Below, one piece after another: positions 33,584-42,828 of a stretch of DNA of 64,000 bases. Numbering within the stretch: position 1 is the stretch's first letter; each line of letters opens with the position of its first letter. Under the pieces are notes generated by a model that saw only the letters and a program-made list of their open reading frames with translations, made no database searches and had not been told where the DNA came from. Location of the stretch: the NCBI GenBank assembly GCA_900553895.1, contig USFB01000003.1, positions 1 to 64,000 of the forward strand. The letters run 5' to 3'. Made by a program: the position numbers and the translations under genes. This DNA is from an uncultured bacterium (GTDB lineage Bacteria; Cyanobacteriota; Vampirovibrionia; Gastranaerophilales; Gastranaerophilaceae).

Positions 33584-34405
33584 ATGACTATTGATAAAAA
33601 ATCATTAATTAATTGGGTTGGTGGTAAAAGATTATTGAGAAAAACAATCGTTCCACTAATTCCGAAAGATATAAAATCATACGTTGAACCCTTTGGCGGT
33701 GGTGCTTGGGTTCTGTTTTACAAAGAAAAATGGGCAGATTTAGAAATCTACAACGACCTTGACGGCAGACTTGTAAACCTTTTTAGAATTGTAAAATATC
33801 ACCCAAATGCCTTTAAGGAAGAATTTAAGTATTTGTTAGGTTCACGAGAATTATTTTTTCAATTCTTAAACGGAACATTTATTACAGATATTCAACGAGC
33901 AGTCCAATTTTATTTTCTGATTACACGCTCATTTGGTGGTCGTGGCGATACTTTTGGAACTGTAAAACGCTCTAGTGGTGGAGCTTGCAAATCTTTAAAA
34001 AATGTTCTTGAAAAAATTGATGCAATTCATGAACGTTTAGACAAAGTAATGATTGAAAATAGAGATTTCGAAAAATTGATTAAACAATATGATTGCGAAG
34101 AAGCATTTTTCTATTGTGATCCACCGTATTCAAAAGGTTGTGGTTATGCAGTAACTTCAACCGAAGATTTTGCTCACGAGCGTTTAAGAGATGTTTTAAA
34201 AGGTATTAAAGGGCGTTTTCTTTTATCCTATGATGATTCTCCCAAAATAAGAGAATTGTATAAAGATTTTGAGATGGTGGAAGTTGAACGACAAAACGGC
34301 ATCAATAACAGGCAAGGAACGGATAGGACAAATAAGATTTACAAAGAACTATTGATTGCAAATTATCCGATTAAAGCGAATGTGAGCAGAGGGAGAAAGC
34401 GTTAG
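33584..34405 (+). CDS. DNA adenine methylase (D12/Dam class)
   Basis: The protein has 273 residues. WVGGKRLLRKTIVPLIP (about 10-26) is the SAM-binding motif I region, VEPFGGGAWVLFYK follows, and the catalytic FFYCDPPYSKGCGY (DPPY) is near residue 181. It methylates adenine N6, probably to protect phage DNA or alter host expression. The last codons (VSRGRKR) and the stop lie inside structured element copy C, so the C-terminus was probably acquired with that element. Confidence 0.92.
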   Translation: MTIDKKSLINWVGGKRLLRKTIVPLIPKDIKSYVEPFGGGAWVLFYKEKWADLEIYNDLDGRLVNLFRIVKYHPNAFKEEFKYLLGSRELFFQFLNGTFITDIQRAVQFYFLITRSFGGRGDTFGTVKRSSGGACKSLKNVLEKIDAIHERLDKVMIENRDFEKLIKQYDCEEAFFYCDPPYSKGCGYAVTSTEDFAHERLRDVLKGIKGRFLLSYDDSPKIRELYKDFEMVEVERQNGINNRQGTDRTNKIYKELLIANYPIKANVSRGRKR

Positions 34406-34429
34406 CGTACCCGTTTAATGCGAACATTC
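34378..34429 (+). ncRNA. Structured repeat element, copy C (end of the methylase gene)
   Basis: Stem GAATGT (34378-34383) with ACATTC (34424-34429), a GA/GA mismatch, then GCA/TGC. The core is AGAGGGAGAAAGCG, then AGCGTACCCGTTTAA, the same as the minus-strand cores of copies A and B. The stem sequence is unrelated to theirs but still pairs. It overlaps the methylase stop codon and precedes the Mu G-like gene. Confidence 0.55.
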
Positions 34430-34445
34430 AAGGATAAACTAATTA

Positions 34446-34910
34446 ATGGCAGACAATAAACCGATTGAAATAAAAATAGATAACAAAGAGGTTCTGACAC
34501 GCTTGCAGGAACTTGCAAGTCGAGGTGAGAACCTTCGTCCTTTGATGAAAAATATTGCAGGAATTATGGCAACAGCAACCGAAGATAATTTCAAAGACGA
34601 GGGCAGACCTGACAAATGGGTTGATTTATCTGAAACAACAAAAAAACAACGACAAAAAATCGGCAAATACCCCGGACAAATTCTGCAAGTTTCAGGTCAA
34701 CTCGCTTCTTCTGTTTCAACTGCTTACGATGACAATTCAGCCGTTATCGGCTCAAACCTAGCCTACGCAGCAATCCACCAACTCGGAGGTCAAGCAGGCA
34801 AAAACAAGAAAACCACAATCTCTGCAAGATCGTATCTGAAATTAACTGATGATAATTTTGAAGAAATTATTGCTGAAGTTGAAGAGTTTTTAAAAAAGAA
34901 AGGATATTAG
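34446..34910 (+). CDS. Mu G-like virion morphogenesis protein
   Basis: The protein has 154 residues. PIEIKIDNKEVLTRLQELAS, then FKDEGRPDKWVDLSETTKKQ, LQVSGQLASSVST and LAYAAIHQLGGQAGK match the Mu gpG/P2 S tail completion family. It is the last recognisable prophage gene on this side. Confidence 0.87.
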   Translation: MADNKPIEIKIDNKEVLTRLQELASRGENLRPLMKNIAGIMATATEDNFKDEGRPDKWVDLSETTKKQRQKIGKYPGQILQVSGQLASSVSTAYDDNSAVIGSNLAYAAIHQLGGQAGKNKKTTISARSYLKLTDDNFEEIIAEVEEFLKKKGY

Positions 34911-35062
34911 GAATAAAATTCAATGGTATCGAAACAGGCTTTAAATCACAACGCAATTGTTTGTAAACATTTGTAACAAAACCCCTTAATTTATTAAAGT
35001 TTTGGCAAAAAATGCCGATAACACATGATGTAAGATGGCATTTGTTTGGAAAAGGGAAACTA
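34911..35062. other. Probable right-end region of the prophage
   Basis: No gene. A tandem repeat, GTTTGTAA and CATTTGTAAC (about 34958-34977), lies just beyond the last phage gene and could be a transposase-binding site of the phage end. The left end is missing from this window, so the two ends cannot be compared. Confidence 0.3.
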
Positions 35063-38000
35063 ATGAGCCAAGATTATAACAATGGTTACAATTTAGATAA
35101 CTTGAAAAAACTTCTTAACTTCAAGGGTGTTGTTAAGAAGGATAATCTTGATGAAAAGTTAGTTAAAATTTTCAATTTTTTTGATGCAAACCATAACGGA
35201 CAACTTGAAAGCAACGAATTAACACAGATTTTAAATCAAGTTACCCAATATGGAGCTTCAAGAAATAAAAGTATTTTTGATAAGCAAGAAGCTACAAGGT
35301 TTGTAAATTCATATAAAAATGCCCAAAATAAAACTCTTAAACAATTAGGTGTAAATGCTGATAATTTATACCAATTCTTAGATAAAGTAAAGAATAATGT
35401 TAACAAACAAACAATTAACAGAAAAATAACAATGAATTTAGAAGTTACCGGACTAAACACTTATAGAGAATTGGCTCAATGGTTATTTAGACAGGAAGGC
35501 AAAAAGCCAAGTGAAACTGAATTACAAAAACGAACAAATGAGTTAATTAATTTGAATAAAAACTCTAATCCACCAATTCAAAATGGCAAATTAAAAGGTA
35601 ACTATGTAAAAATATCAATTTCACAAAAAGGTATTAACAATGTGTCAAAATATATTACCAAACAAGCATTTAAAGCTATAAGCGGAATGAATTGGAATGC
35701 TTCCGGCATTAAAAAAATTCAGAAAATGTTTGATAAAGGTGAAATTAACCGCTATGACATTGTAGAATTTTTGGATAATTTTAATCACAAAAAAGACAAA
35801 GATGGCAATGTTATTAGTGAAACACAACAAGGCGATACTTCAATAATTGATGCTATTATCAGTGAAACTGAATGGGGTAACAATTCGAACAAAATTAAAT
35901 TATTGACTTCAATAATAGAAAATGTTTATTGGGCGGCTATTGATGCAGGGGTTCCAAAAGCAACTGTATCAAAATTAACAGCAGAATACAAAAAAGAAAT
36001 GAACAAACAAATGAAATTCTTTGAAGGTACCGGTATTGCGTCTGCTGATGCTCAAGGAATGGAAAATGCTCTAAATTCATTGATAGGACAAATCAAGGTT
36101 GCTAGATTAGGTGTTAAAACAAAAACTGATTATAGTAGAGCCAAAAGATTTGCACAAGATAATAAATCTGCGGTTAGTGGTGATATAACCAATAACAATG
36201 CCGTTCAAACCGCAAAAGAATTTTATAACATAGTTGATAATAATAGTGGTTCAACTTCAATGCAAAAATTAAAAGCATTGGTTTATAATCCAAAGAAATT
36301 TAATTACAAAAACGTAGTTGATGTTATAACTGCATATAATCAAACCGGAATTAGACAAGGTGATGCTGATATCATTGATTCTATATTAAGTGAAAGTCAT
36401 ACCGATAAAGCTCCAACTGTTAATCATCAAAATAAGACCTATATAGCCAACGGTGAAGCTTATGATGTTATAAATAAGATTCTAAATACACTAAAACAAA
36501 GTGCAAAAGAAAAAGGTGTTCCTGATAGATTTCTTACAGAAGCTCGTACCGAATGGGCAAAAGAAATGTATAAGTTAAAGATTTCAAAGACTTCTAAATT
36601 GGAAGAAAATGAAGTCCACATGAAATACATAAATAAACTTATTGATTTAATTGGTGGTAAAAATGTTGGTGCCACAGGTGCTTACGCAGATGGCAGAGCT
36701 TCTGACAGTTGGGTTGGAATTGGTGCTGATAAAGTGTTTGGTTTGTTTGGTTGCAAAACAATGTCTGAAATGGAAGCTAAACTTGGTAATCAAGCACAAA
36801 ATGCAAAAGTTTTAGTTAATATTGCAAATCATATTAAATCTGCAAAAACTAATGCTGAAAAGGCTAAATGTATGCAACAATTCAAGGTTAAATATAAAGC
36901 GATATTTGGTGTTGATTATAACCCACAAGTAATGGCTGCAAGAGAAGAATTGCAAGATAAAGTTGCACAAGTACAAATTAATAAATCATTGCAACCTGTT
37001 TTCAATAAAGCATTGGGAGCAAAAGATATTAGTTCTATGAAAAAGGCAGTTGAAGATTGCAAAATTGTTATGGGAAAAGATGATAAGACCAAGAAAAATA
37101 TTTACTTAGCAGATATCATAAACATGCAAGTTGAAGCTTATATGCAGGCAAAAGCACCTCAAGGTTTGATATTATCTAATCCTAATGAGTACAATAAAAT
37201 GTATTCTGAAATATACAAAAATATTGTTTCTAATATGAAAGCAGAATATCAAAAAACTGCAAAAGAAGCCATTGGAAATTCATCTTATGAGCAAATGCAA
37301 ATTGATATGGAACAGTTAAATCAAGCTGCTTATGGAACTACAAATATTGGTAAAGAAGTTGCTAAGTTTAATCAAAATCAAGCAATGACTCAACAATATA
37401 GTGAACTTGCACTAGATATTGGAGCAACAATTGCTACTTGTTGGATTCCGGGTTTGGGTGAAGCCGCAGGTCTAAAGATGGTTGCTACATTTGGTAAACT
37501 TGCACAGAGTGCAACTAAAATGGCTAAATTTTATAAAGCTTTGGAAACTGCAGGAAAAACATTGTATAAGAGTAGCAAATTTGTAAAAGGTATTCAAACA
37601 ACATCTGCTATTGGCAAAATGGAACAAGTTGGTGATAAAACTGTTCGTACAATAAAAGTCGGACAAAAAACTGTGCAGTTAGGTAAAGTTACTAATTTTG
37701 CATTAGAAAGTGCCGTATCAGGTGCTTATAATATGATTAATACAGGTGTAACAATTACTACTTTGCATGGTTTGGAACACTTTAATAAGAACCAAAACTG
37801 GAAAGCAAACTGGGAAGCCGGAAAAGGTATGGCAATTTTCGGTGGCGTTTCAGCTGTTGGTGGTTTTGCAGGTAAACTAGCTTCACAAATTGCATCAAAA
37901 TTGGGTATAAGTTTAGAAGTTGCTCAAAAGTCATTAGCCTTTGTTGTTTCAGAAGGTGCTAATTTTGGATATGCAAATGCTGAAACAGTAATGGCATATG

Positions 38001-40699
38001 TTAAAGAAAAACAAAAAACTGACCCAAGTTTTAACTTCTCAAAAATGTCAACTAAAGAATTGTGGGAAGTGATTTGTAGTGATGAAAACTTAATTAATAA
38101 TGTAATCATGGCGACAATGACTACTGTTACACATGTTACACAAGGAATGACATCTAAAGCAGGAAGAGATAATTTAATTGACAATATTACTGAAACAAAA
38201 TTCGAAAAGCATAGTTTTGACGGTAAAGACCCTATTACAAAAAATGAACACCCTACTAATCTTACAAATGAATTAGAACGTGCTTGGTATTCAAACGATG
38301 AATTAAAAACTTTATTTCACAATAATCCAAATTTGAAACGCTCCGTTGGTGCATTACCTCAAAAATGGGGCAGAAATATTGGAACAAAAAATGGTTTTGA
38401 GAAAGTTGATAATATTTTTTATGAATTTTCTAGTTCAATATATGAAAATTTCTCTGGTGAAAATATAAATAATCAATTAAACATTATGCAAAATAAGCTA
38501 TCACAAGTCCTTGGCAAAAATGTTGACATCAAATATCTTGGCAAAGGCAATGTTGGTTTTACATTTACTATTGAAGTTGATGGACAAAAATTTGTATTAA
38601 AAACTTATAATAAAAATAGCGATTTTCTTAATAACAATATTAGACATCAAGAAAATCAAGGAAATTATGCTGAATTAAAATCCGCTGTTTATGCTTCTAA
38701 ACATGACAAAAATCATTTTGCAATGTTTTATATGGGTAGATTTGGTGAAACGAATGAAGGTTATATGCTAACCAAATTTGTTGAACATAAAGAAATGGTG
38801 AAATCCAACAGAGTGAATAATATGCCAATTACAGATTATCGTAATATAGCATTTGAACAACATTTTGAAAAACGCTTAGTATCAGCCGATATAAAAAGTG
38901 ATAATGTATTTGGCAAAACAATAATAGATTATGGTGCTGTGCATACATCTATTGCAGATAATCTTAATGCTAAAGAATTGAAATTGGCTCAAACTATTTC
39001 AAAGGCATTAGATAACAACTTAGAAGGCGAAATAAATAATATTGTCTTGAAATATGGAAATACAAAAGAATTTAAAAATGTTATATTGGCATTAAAAGAA
39101 ATAATAGATGAAACTTGTAATAAAAATAATTACAAGTTGCTTCAAACAAAGAAAGCTATGTTGGATAAATTAGGCTTAGACACTAAGCCTGATTTAAAAT
39201 ATTTATTGGAAACAGGTTGCTTTGATGTACATAGAGTTCATAATTATACAGAAATGTATAAATTTACAGAAAATGAACTAATACAAATGCAAAAACAATA
39301 TAATGAAAAACATAAAGTTACAAAAGCTCCTAGCACAAATGTACAGATGCATGTTCCAACAGTATTAAAAGAGTTTAAAGACAGAGGTTTTATTCCTGAG
39401 AAAATTTTTAATAAAATCTTGAATACACAAGATTTGGATGTAAATGCAAAAGCAAGCTGTTTAAAATATATAGAACAAAAAACTAAAAGTTGCACCGATA
39501 AGTTCACTAAAGTTATCGAAATTCGACGTGCAATGAAGACGATTAATCAAATTCTAAATAATTCAAATGTTGATAAGAGATGTATTTCTGCAATATTAGG
39601 TTCTTATAAAGAAAAAACTTTATTACAAAATTATGAAAAATTATCTCAATATAAGTTAGAGCCTATGACAAGATATACGTTAGCTTTAATGGATAATGTG
39701 AGTGCAAACAATGTACAAAAATATAGTGAATTTATAAATGCAATTTTAAAAAGAGTAGATAATACACCTGATAATTGCATGGGAATTGCATATTTTATAA
39801 AAGGTTCTGAAGGTAAAAATTTTGATATAACAAAACTTACAGAATATGTAAAATCCGTAGATAAAAATAAATTAATAGAAATGGCACCTTCTATCAAAGA
39901 ATACAGTGCCGAACAATACATAAAATTTTTAAATTTTCATAGACAAAAGGGGATAGTTAATTTTGACAAAAAAGCTTTAACACTTGGTGAAAATTTAACA
40001 GAATTTTTAGAAGAAAATCCTATAATGTATAGTTCTGGAACAAATGAATTATTAACAGCATATCCTTTAACAAACACAAGAGTTGGTTCTATGCCTGAAT
40101 ATTTTAATGTTAAAGATGTTGAAAGTAATAAAATATTTGAAGCAACAGAACAATTAGCTAATAATTTAGAATTAAGTCGTTTTAGAACAGTCGATACAAA
40201 TTTTGAACAATCTTTATTGAATCAATATAAATTTACTTTACAAAGTATAATAAAAAAAGAAATTACTATAAATGAGATTGGTAGTGGTAGTTTTGGAAAA
40301 GTTTATAAACTTTCTATTGAAGGTGAAAAACCAATTGCCATAAAACTCTTTTTTAAAGACAAAGGGGATGAACGAAGCGGTTCAAACGTAGAAATACCGC
40401 TTGCAATTTTTACAAATAAACATTTCCCTGAACACTTTGCGCAATTTTATTTTGGAAAGGTTCCATCTAATAGTGGAGAAAATGGATTTATGGTTAGTGA
40501 ATTTCTAACCCCTAGTCCAGAAGGTAAACTCCCGGTACAACACGACAAGAAATGGTCTTTTTCATATGATGATGGTCATGGGTGGAACGACTTAGGAGGA
40601 AACATTATTGGTGGAAAGATTTGCGACTTTGGATATGTTCAAATAAATGATAAAGAAAATAATACAACAAGTGTATCATTAAAATTATTTGAATATTGA
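35063..40699 (+). CDS. Very large EF-hand protein with two minimal kinase-like domains
   Basis: The protein has 1,878 residues. An EF-hand loop, DANHNGQLESNE, lies near residue 38. Helical repeats follow, with Gly/Ala-rich amphipathic stretches around residues 790-1010. Domain 1 (about 1155-1300): glycine loop GKGNVGFTF, lysine in FVLKTY, SADIKSDNVF as catalytic loop and IDYGAV in place of DFG. Domain 2 (about 1735-1878): GSGSFGKVYK, IAIKLFF, GWNDLGGNII and CDFGYV. Both stop soon after DFG, as in the minimal effector kinases NleH/OspG. The start at 35063 is preceded by AAAAGGG. No signal peptide. I infer a secreted effector or toxin; it is the first bacterial gene beside the prophage, so it could also be phage cargo. 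Confidence 0.7.
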   Translation: MSQDYNNGYNLDNLKKLLNFKGVVKKDNLDEKLVKIFNFFDANHNGQLESNELTQILNQVTQYGASRNKSIFDKQEATRFVNSYKNAQNKTLKQLGVNADNLYQFLDKVKNNVNKQTINRKITMNLEVTGLNTYRELAQWLFRQEGKKPSETELQKRTNELINLNKNSNPPIQNGKLKGNYVKISISQKGINNVSKYITKQAFKAISGMNWNASGIKKIQKMFDKGEINRYDIVEFLDNFNHKKDKDGNVISETQQGDTSIIDAIISETEWGNNSNKIKLLTSIIENVYWAAIDAGVPKATVSKLTAEYKKEMNKQMKFFEGTGIASADAQGMENALNSLIGQIKVARLGVKTKTDYSRAKRFAQDNKSAVSGDITNNNAVQTAKEFYNIVDNNSGSTSMQKLKALVYNPKKFNYKNVVDVITAYNQTGIRQGDADIIDSILSESHTDKAPTVNHQNKTYIANGEAYDVINKILNTLKQSAKEKGVPDRFLTEARTEWAKEMYKLKISKTSKLEENEVHMKYINKLIDLIGGKNVGATGAYADGRASDSWVGIGADKVFGLFGCKTMSEMEAKLGNQAQNAKVLVNIANHIKSAKTNAEKAKCMQQFKVKYKAIFGVDYNPQVMAAREELQDKVAQVQINKSLQPVFNKALGAKDISSMKKAVEDCKIVMGKDDKTKKNIYLADIINMQVEAYMQAKAPQGLILSNPNEYNKMYSEIYKNIVSNMKAEYQKTAKEAIGNSSYEQMQIDMEQLNQAAYGTTNIGKEVAKFNQNQAMTQQYSELALDIGATIATCWIPGLGEAAGLKMVATFGKLAQSATKMAKFYKALETAGKTLYKSSKFVKGIQTTSAIGKMEQVGDKTVRTIKVGQKTVQLGKVTNFALESAVSGAYNMINTGVTITTLHGLEHFNKNQNWKANWEAGKGMAIFGGVSAVGGFAGKLASQIASKLGISLEVAQKSLAFVVSEGANFGYANAETVMAYVKEKQKTDPSFNFSKMSTKELWEVICSDENLINNVIMATMTTVTHVTQGMTSKAGRDNLIDNITETKFEKHSFDGKDPITKNEHPTNLTNELERAWYSNDELKTLFHNNPNLKRSVGALPQKWGRNIGTKNGFEKVDNIFYEFSSSIYENFSGENINNQLNIMQNKLSQVLGKNVDIKYLGKGNVGFTFTIEVDGQKFVLKTYNKNSDFLNNNIRHQENQGNYAELKSAVYASKHDKNHFAMFYMGRFGETNEGYMLTKFVEHKEMVKSNRVNNMPITDYRNIAFEQHFEKRLVSADIKSDNVFGKTIIDYGAVHTSIADNLNAKELKLAQTISKALDNNLEGEINNIVLKYGNTKEFKNVILALKEIIDETCNKNNYKLLQTKKAMLDKLGLDTKPDLKYLLETGCFDVHRVHNYTEMYKFTENELIQMQKQYNEKHKVTKAPSTNVQMHVPTVLKEFKDRGFIPEKIFNKILNTQDLDVNAKASCLKYIEQKTKSCTDKFTKVIEIRRAMKTINQILNNSNVDKRCISAILGSYKEKTLLQNYEKLSQYKLEPMTRYTLALMDNVSANNVQKYSEFINAILKRVDNTPDNCMGIAYFIKGSEGKNFDITKLTEYVKSVDKNKLIEMAPSIKEYSAEQYIKFLNFHRQKGIVNFDKKALTLGENLTEFLEENPIMYSSGTNELLTAYPLTNTRVGSMPEYFNVKDVESNKIFEATEQLANNLELSRFRTVDTNFEQSLLNQYKFTLQSIIKKEITINEIGSGSFGKVYKLSIEGEKPIAIKLFFKDKGDERSGSNVEIPLAIFTNKHFPEHFAQFYFGKVPSNSGENGFMVSEFLTPSPEGKLPVQHDKKWSFSYDDGHGWNDLGGNIIGGKICDFGYVQINDKENNTTSVSLKLFEY

Positions 40700-40755
40700 T
40701 ATAAACATAAAATGTATTAGTGAACAATATTTTAAAACAAGTTTATATATAAATC

Positions 40756-40968
40756 TTTGAAATCTATAAACTTACTTTTACACCAACATTGAACATATTA
40801 TTGTTTCTTGTTGAGTTTAGCATATCTTTTGTTTGACTATAACCAACAGTAACAGTTGTATTAGGGTTGATTTGTGCACCAATAGTGGTATTAAATTTAA
40901 CTTTATTTTCTGTTTGTTGGTTGAATCCGCCAAGTCTTAAGTTTTGTTTTTCAATTCAGACATTTGCT
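40756..40968 (-). pseudogene. Remnant of a second beta-rich C-terminal domain
   Basis: These 213 bases align without gaps to 42821-43033, the 3' end of the transglutaminase-like gene. In the same frame they encode EKQNLRLGGF through GVKVSL, but an in-frame TGA near the 5' side and the lack of any start make it a remnant. Its 5' edge coincides with the stop codon of the deiminase-like gene. Confidence 0.8.
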
Positions 40969-42712
40969 AAAATTCCTTTGTCAAACAATCTATACCACCC
41001 ATTGCTGATAAGTATTGTTTTGTTGGAGCAAAATAAATTTTATCAAAGCCGACTATACTTTTAAAATAATTTTCCATGTATTTGTCTAAAATTCCATCAC
41101 CTGACGAGTTTGTAATGTAATATTTATCTCCGGTTTTGGCAGATGTGCCACATACACCATTCATATAATTTATAGGATTTTCGACAGATTTAGCATCTAA
41201 GCCTTGGTCTTTACCATCATCAATTTCTGTAAAACAAGGTATTTTTACAACATCATAGCCTTTTTCTTTCAATTCATTTTCTGCACTTGTTGATATTGTA
41301 TCTGTTTTATTTTTCATTTCTTCAAGCTTATCTAATAGTTTAAAATATTCTTGTTTTTTATTCTGTAAAATTTCTTTTTGTTCAGAAGAAATATTTTTAG
41401 ATTCTATTTGTGTATCAATATTTTGTAGTAATCTGTTTAAAACTTCTATACCAGCTTTATAATCAGGAATTGCCATTTGTCCGTTATTTAGTGGTCGATA
41501 ATACATATCTATATGAAAGTCAAATTGAGGTATGTATGTAACATTTTCCTCTTTAACTCCAAGCTCTTTGGCGATTTGTTTTTTAGCTTTTATGCGATAT
41601 TCATCTGCGTTATCTAAATCTAAAGCTTCAATATTCTCAATTGCTTCAACTGAACCATCTAAATTCATAGACATCATTGATACCATTGTATATTTCAAAG
41701 ATTCTTCGCCAATGACAGCTCCCGGCTCGCCATTTTTTGTGAGTGTATTTAAAACATTCCCACCTTCCAAATAAGTCTTACCTTTAATAATATCACTTTG
41801 TGATACAGCATGTGAATAATTTATAGCTCTTGGTTCTTCTTCTACGCTATTTTTCCCAATCGGGTTTCCTTGCATCCCTAGTGTGACATTTTTTCGTTTT
41901 GCAATAATTTCATTATCTTTATCTAGTTTTAACATACTAAAATCAGATTCACAATTTGGAATAAGTTGTTTCTTGTCTGCTCTTACAACACTTTGGTCTT
42001 CTGCCCAATGATTAGCACCACTAATTTGTAGGAATTCTGCTTGAAATCCTTGCTCCTGTCCAACCATATTCATAAATTTAATAAGTTCAGTATTTGAGCT
42101 TGAATTAACAAATTGTATTTTAGATATATTTCTATTAATTCCCTCTGACCAGTTATTTGTTCCATCTTGATTGGTGTTTTGTATTTTTATCAAGTTTTTT
42201 GGAGTTTTAGTTATAGTTCCGTTCTCATTTTCTATTGTATTCCAAGATGCAACATAATATTTGCCACCAGTCAAATTATTCAGAGCAGAATAATCAACAA
42301 TGACTTTAATTACTTTTATTTCACCATTATTATAACAACTAGAAAGATAAGTAAAATTTGTGTATTGAGTTCTATTATCAGCAGTATCTATTATTTGCGG
42401 AATTTTATTTCCTTCCAATTCTTCCAGTTCTTCATTCCTAATTTTATCAACTAATAATGCTAATTCTTCGTTTTCAAGAACATTATTGTTTTTAAATCTT
42501 TCGATTTGTGAATCTGCAAGTTTAATAAGTCTTTGTAATATGTTTAATTCTTCCTTATCAACTTTTCCATTAGAATTTTGGTCTACAAAACTAAAAACAG
42601 AATTTAATAAACTTTGAGAATTGTCGTTCTCTTTGTAAGAATTCCATTCTTTACCAACTTCAATGTTTAATTGTTTTATCTGATTGTTTTTGTTGTAGTA
42701 ATTAAATTGCAT
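40967..42712 (-). CDS. EF-hand protein with arginine-deiminase-like catalytic domain
   Basis: The protein has 581 residues. N-terminal EF-hand DQNSNGKVDKEE (about 46-57). The C-terminal half carries residues typical of the guanidine-modifying (PAD/agmatine deiminase) fold: LEGGNVLNT (about 316), FHIDMYY (H-x-D, about 400) and a terminal GGIDCLT with Cys at residue 576. Family enzymes use Asp/Glu, His, Asp and Cys to hydrolyse arginine side chains or agmatine. The EF-hand plus deiminase layout recalls calcium-dependent peptidyl-arginine deiminases. No signal peptide is seen. An ATG at 42721 is possible. I infer a protein-modifying effector; a small-molecule deiminase is the alternative. Confidence 0.65.
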   Translation of the reverse strand: MQFNYYNKNNQIKQLNIEVGKEWNSYKENDNSQSLLNSVFSFVDQNSNGKVDKEELNILQRLIKLADSQIERFKNNNVLENEELALLVDKIRNEELEELEGNKIPQIIDTADNRTQYTNFTYLSSCYNNGEIKVIKVIVDYSALNNLTGGKYYVASWNTIENENGTITKTPKNLIKIQNTNQDGTNNWSEGINRNISKIQFVNSSSNTELIKFMNMVGQEQGFQAEFLQISGANHWAEDQSVVRADKKQLIPNCESDFSMLKLDKDNEIIAKRKNVTLGMQGNPIGKNSVEEEPRAINYSHAVSQSDIIKGKTYLEGGNVLNTLTKNGEPGAVIGEESLKYTMVSMMSMNLDGSVEAIENIEALDLDNADEYRIKAKKQIAKELGVKEENVTYIPQFDFHIDMYYRPLNNGQMAIPDYKAGIEVLNRLLQNIDTQIESKNISSEQKEILQNKKQEYFKLLDKLEEMKNKTDTISTSAENELKEKGYDVVKIPCFTEIDDGKDQGLDAKSVENPINYMNGVCGTSAKTGDKYYITNSSGDGILDKYMENYFKSIVGFDKIYFAPTKQYLSAMGGIDCLTKEF

Positions 42713-42828
42713 TTTCACCATACCATCACTTACGACATGTATATCGGCAATTTTTTAGAAAACTTTAGTCTAATTAAGAAAAATGATACAATTCTTTACA
42801 CAAAATTATGGATTTTGTTTTTTGAAAT

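Noticed and set aside
40769..40966. Plus-strand 65-residue frame at 40867-41064
   Set aside because: It covers the reverse complement of the duplicated barrel fragment and has no start signal.
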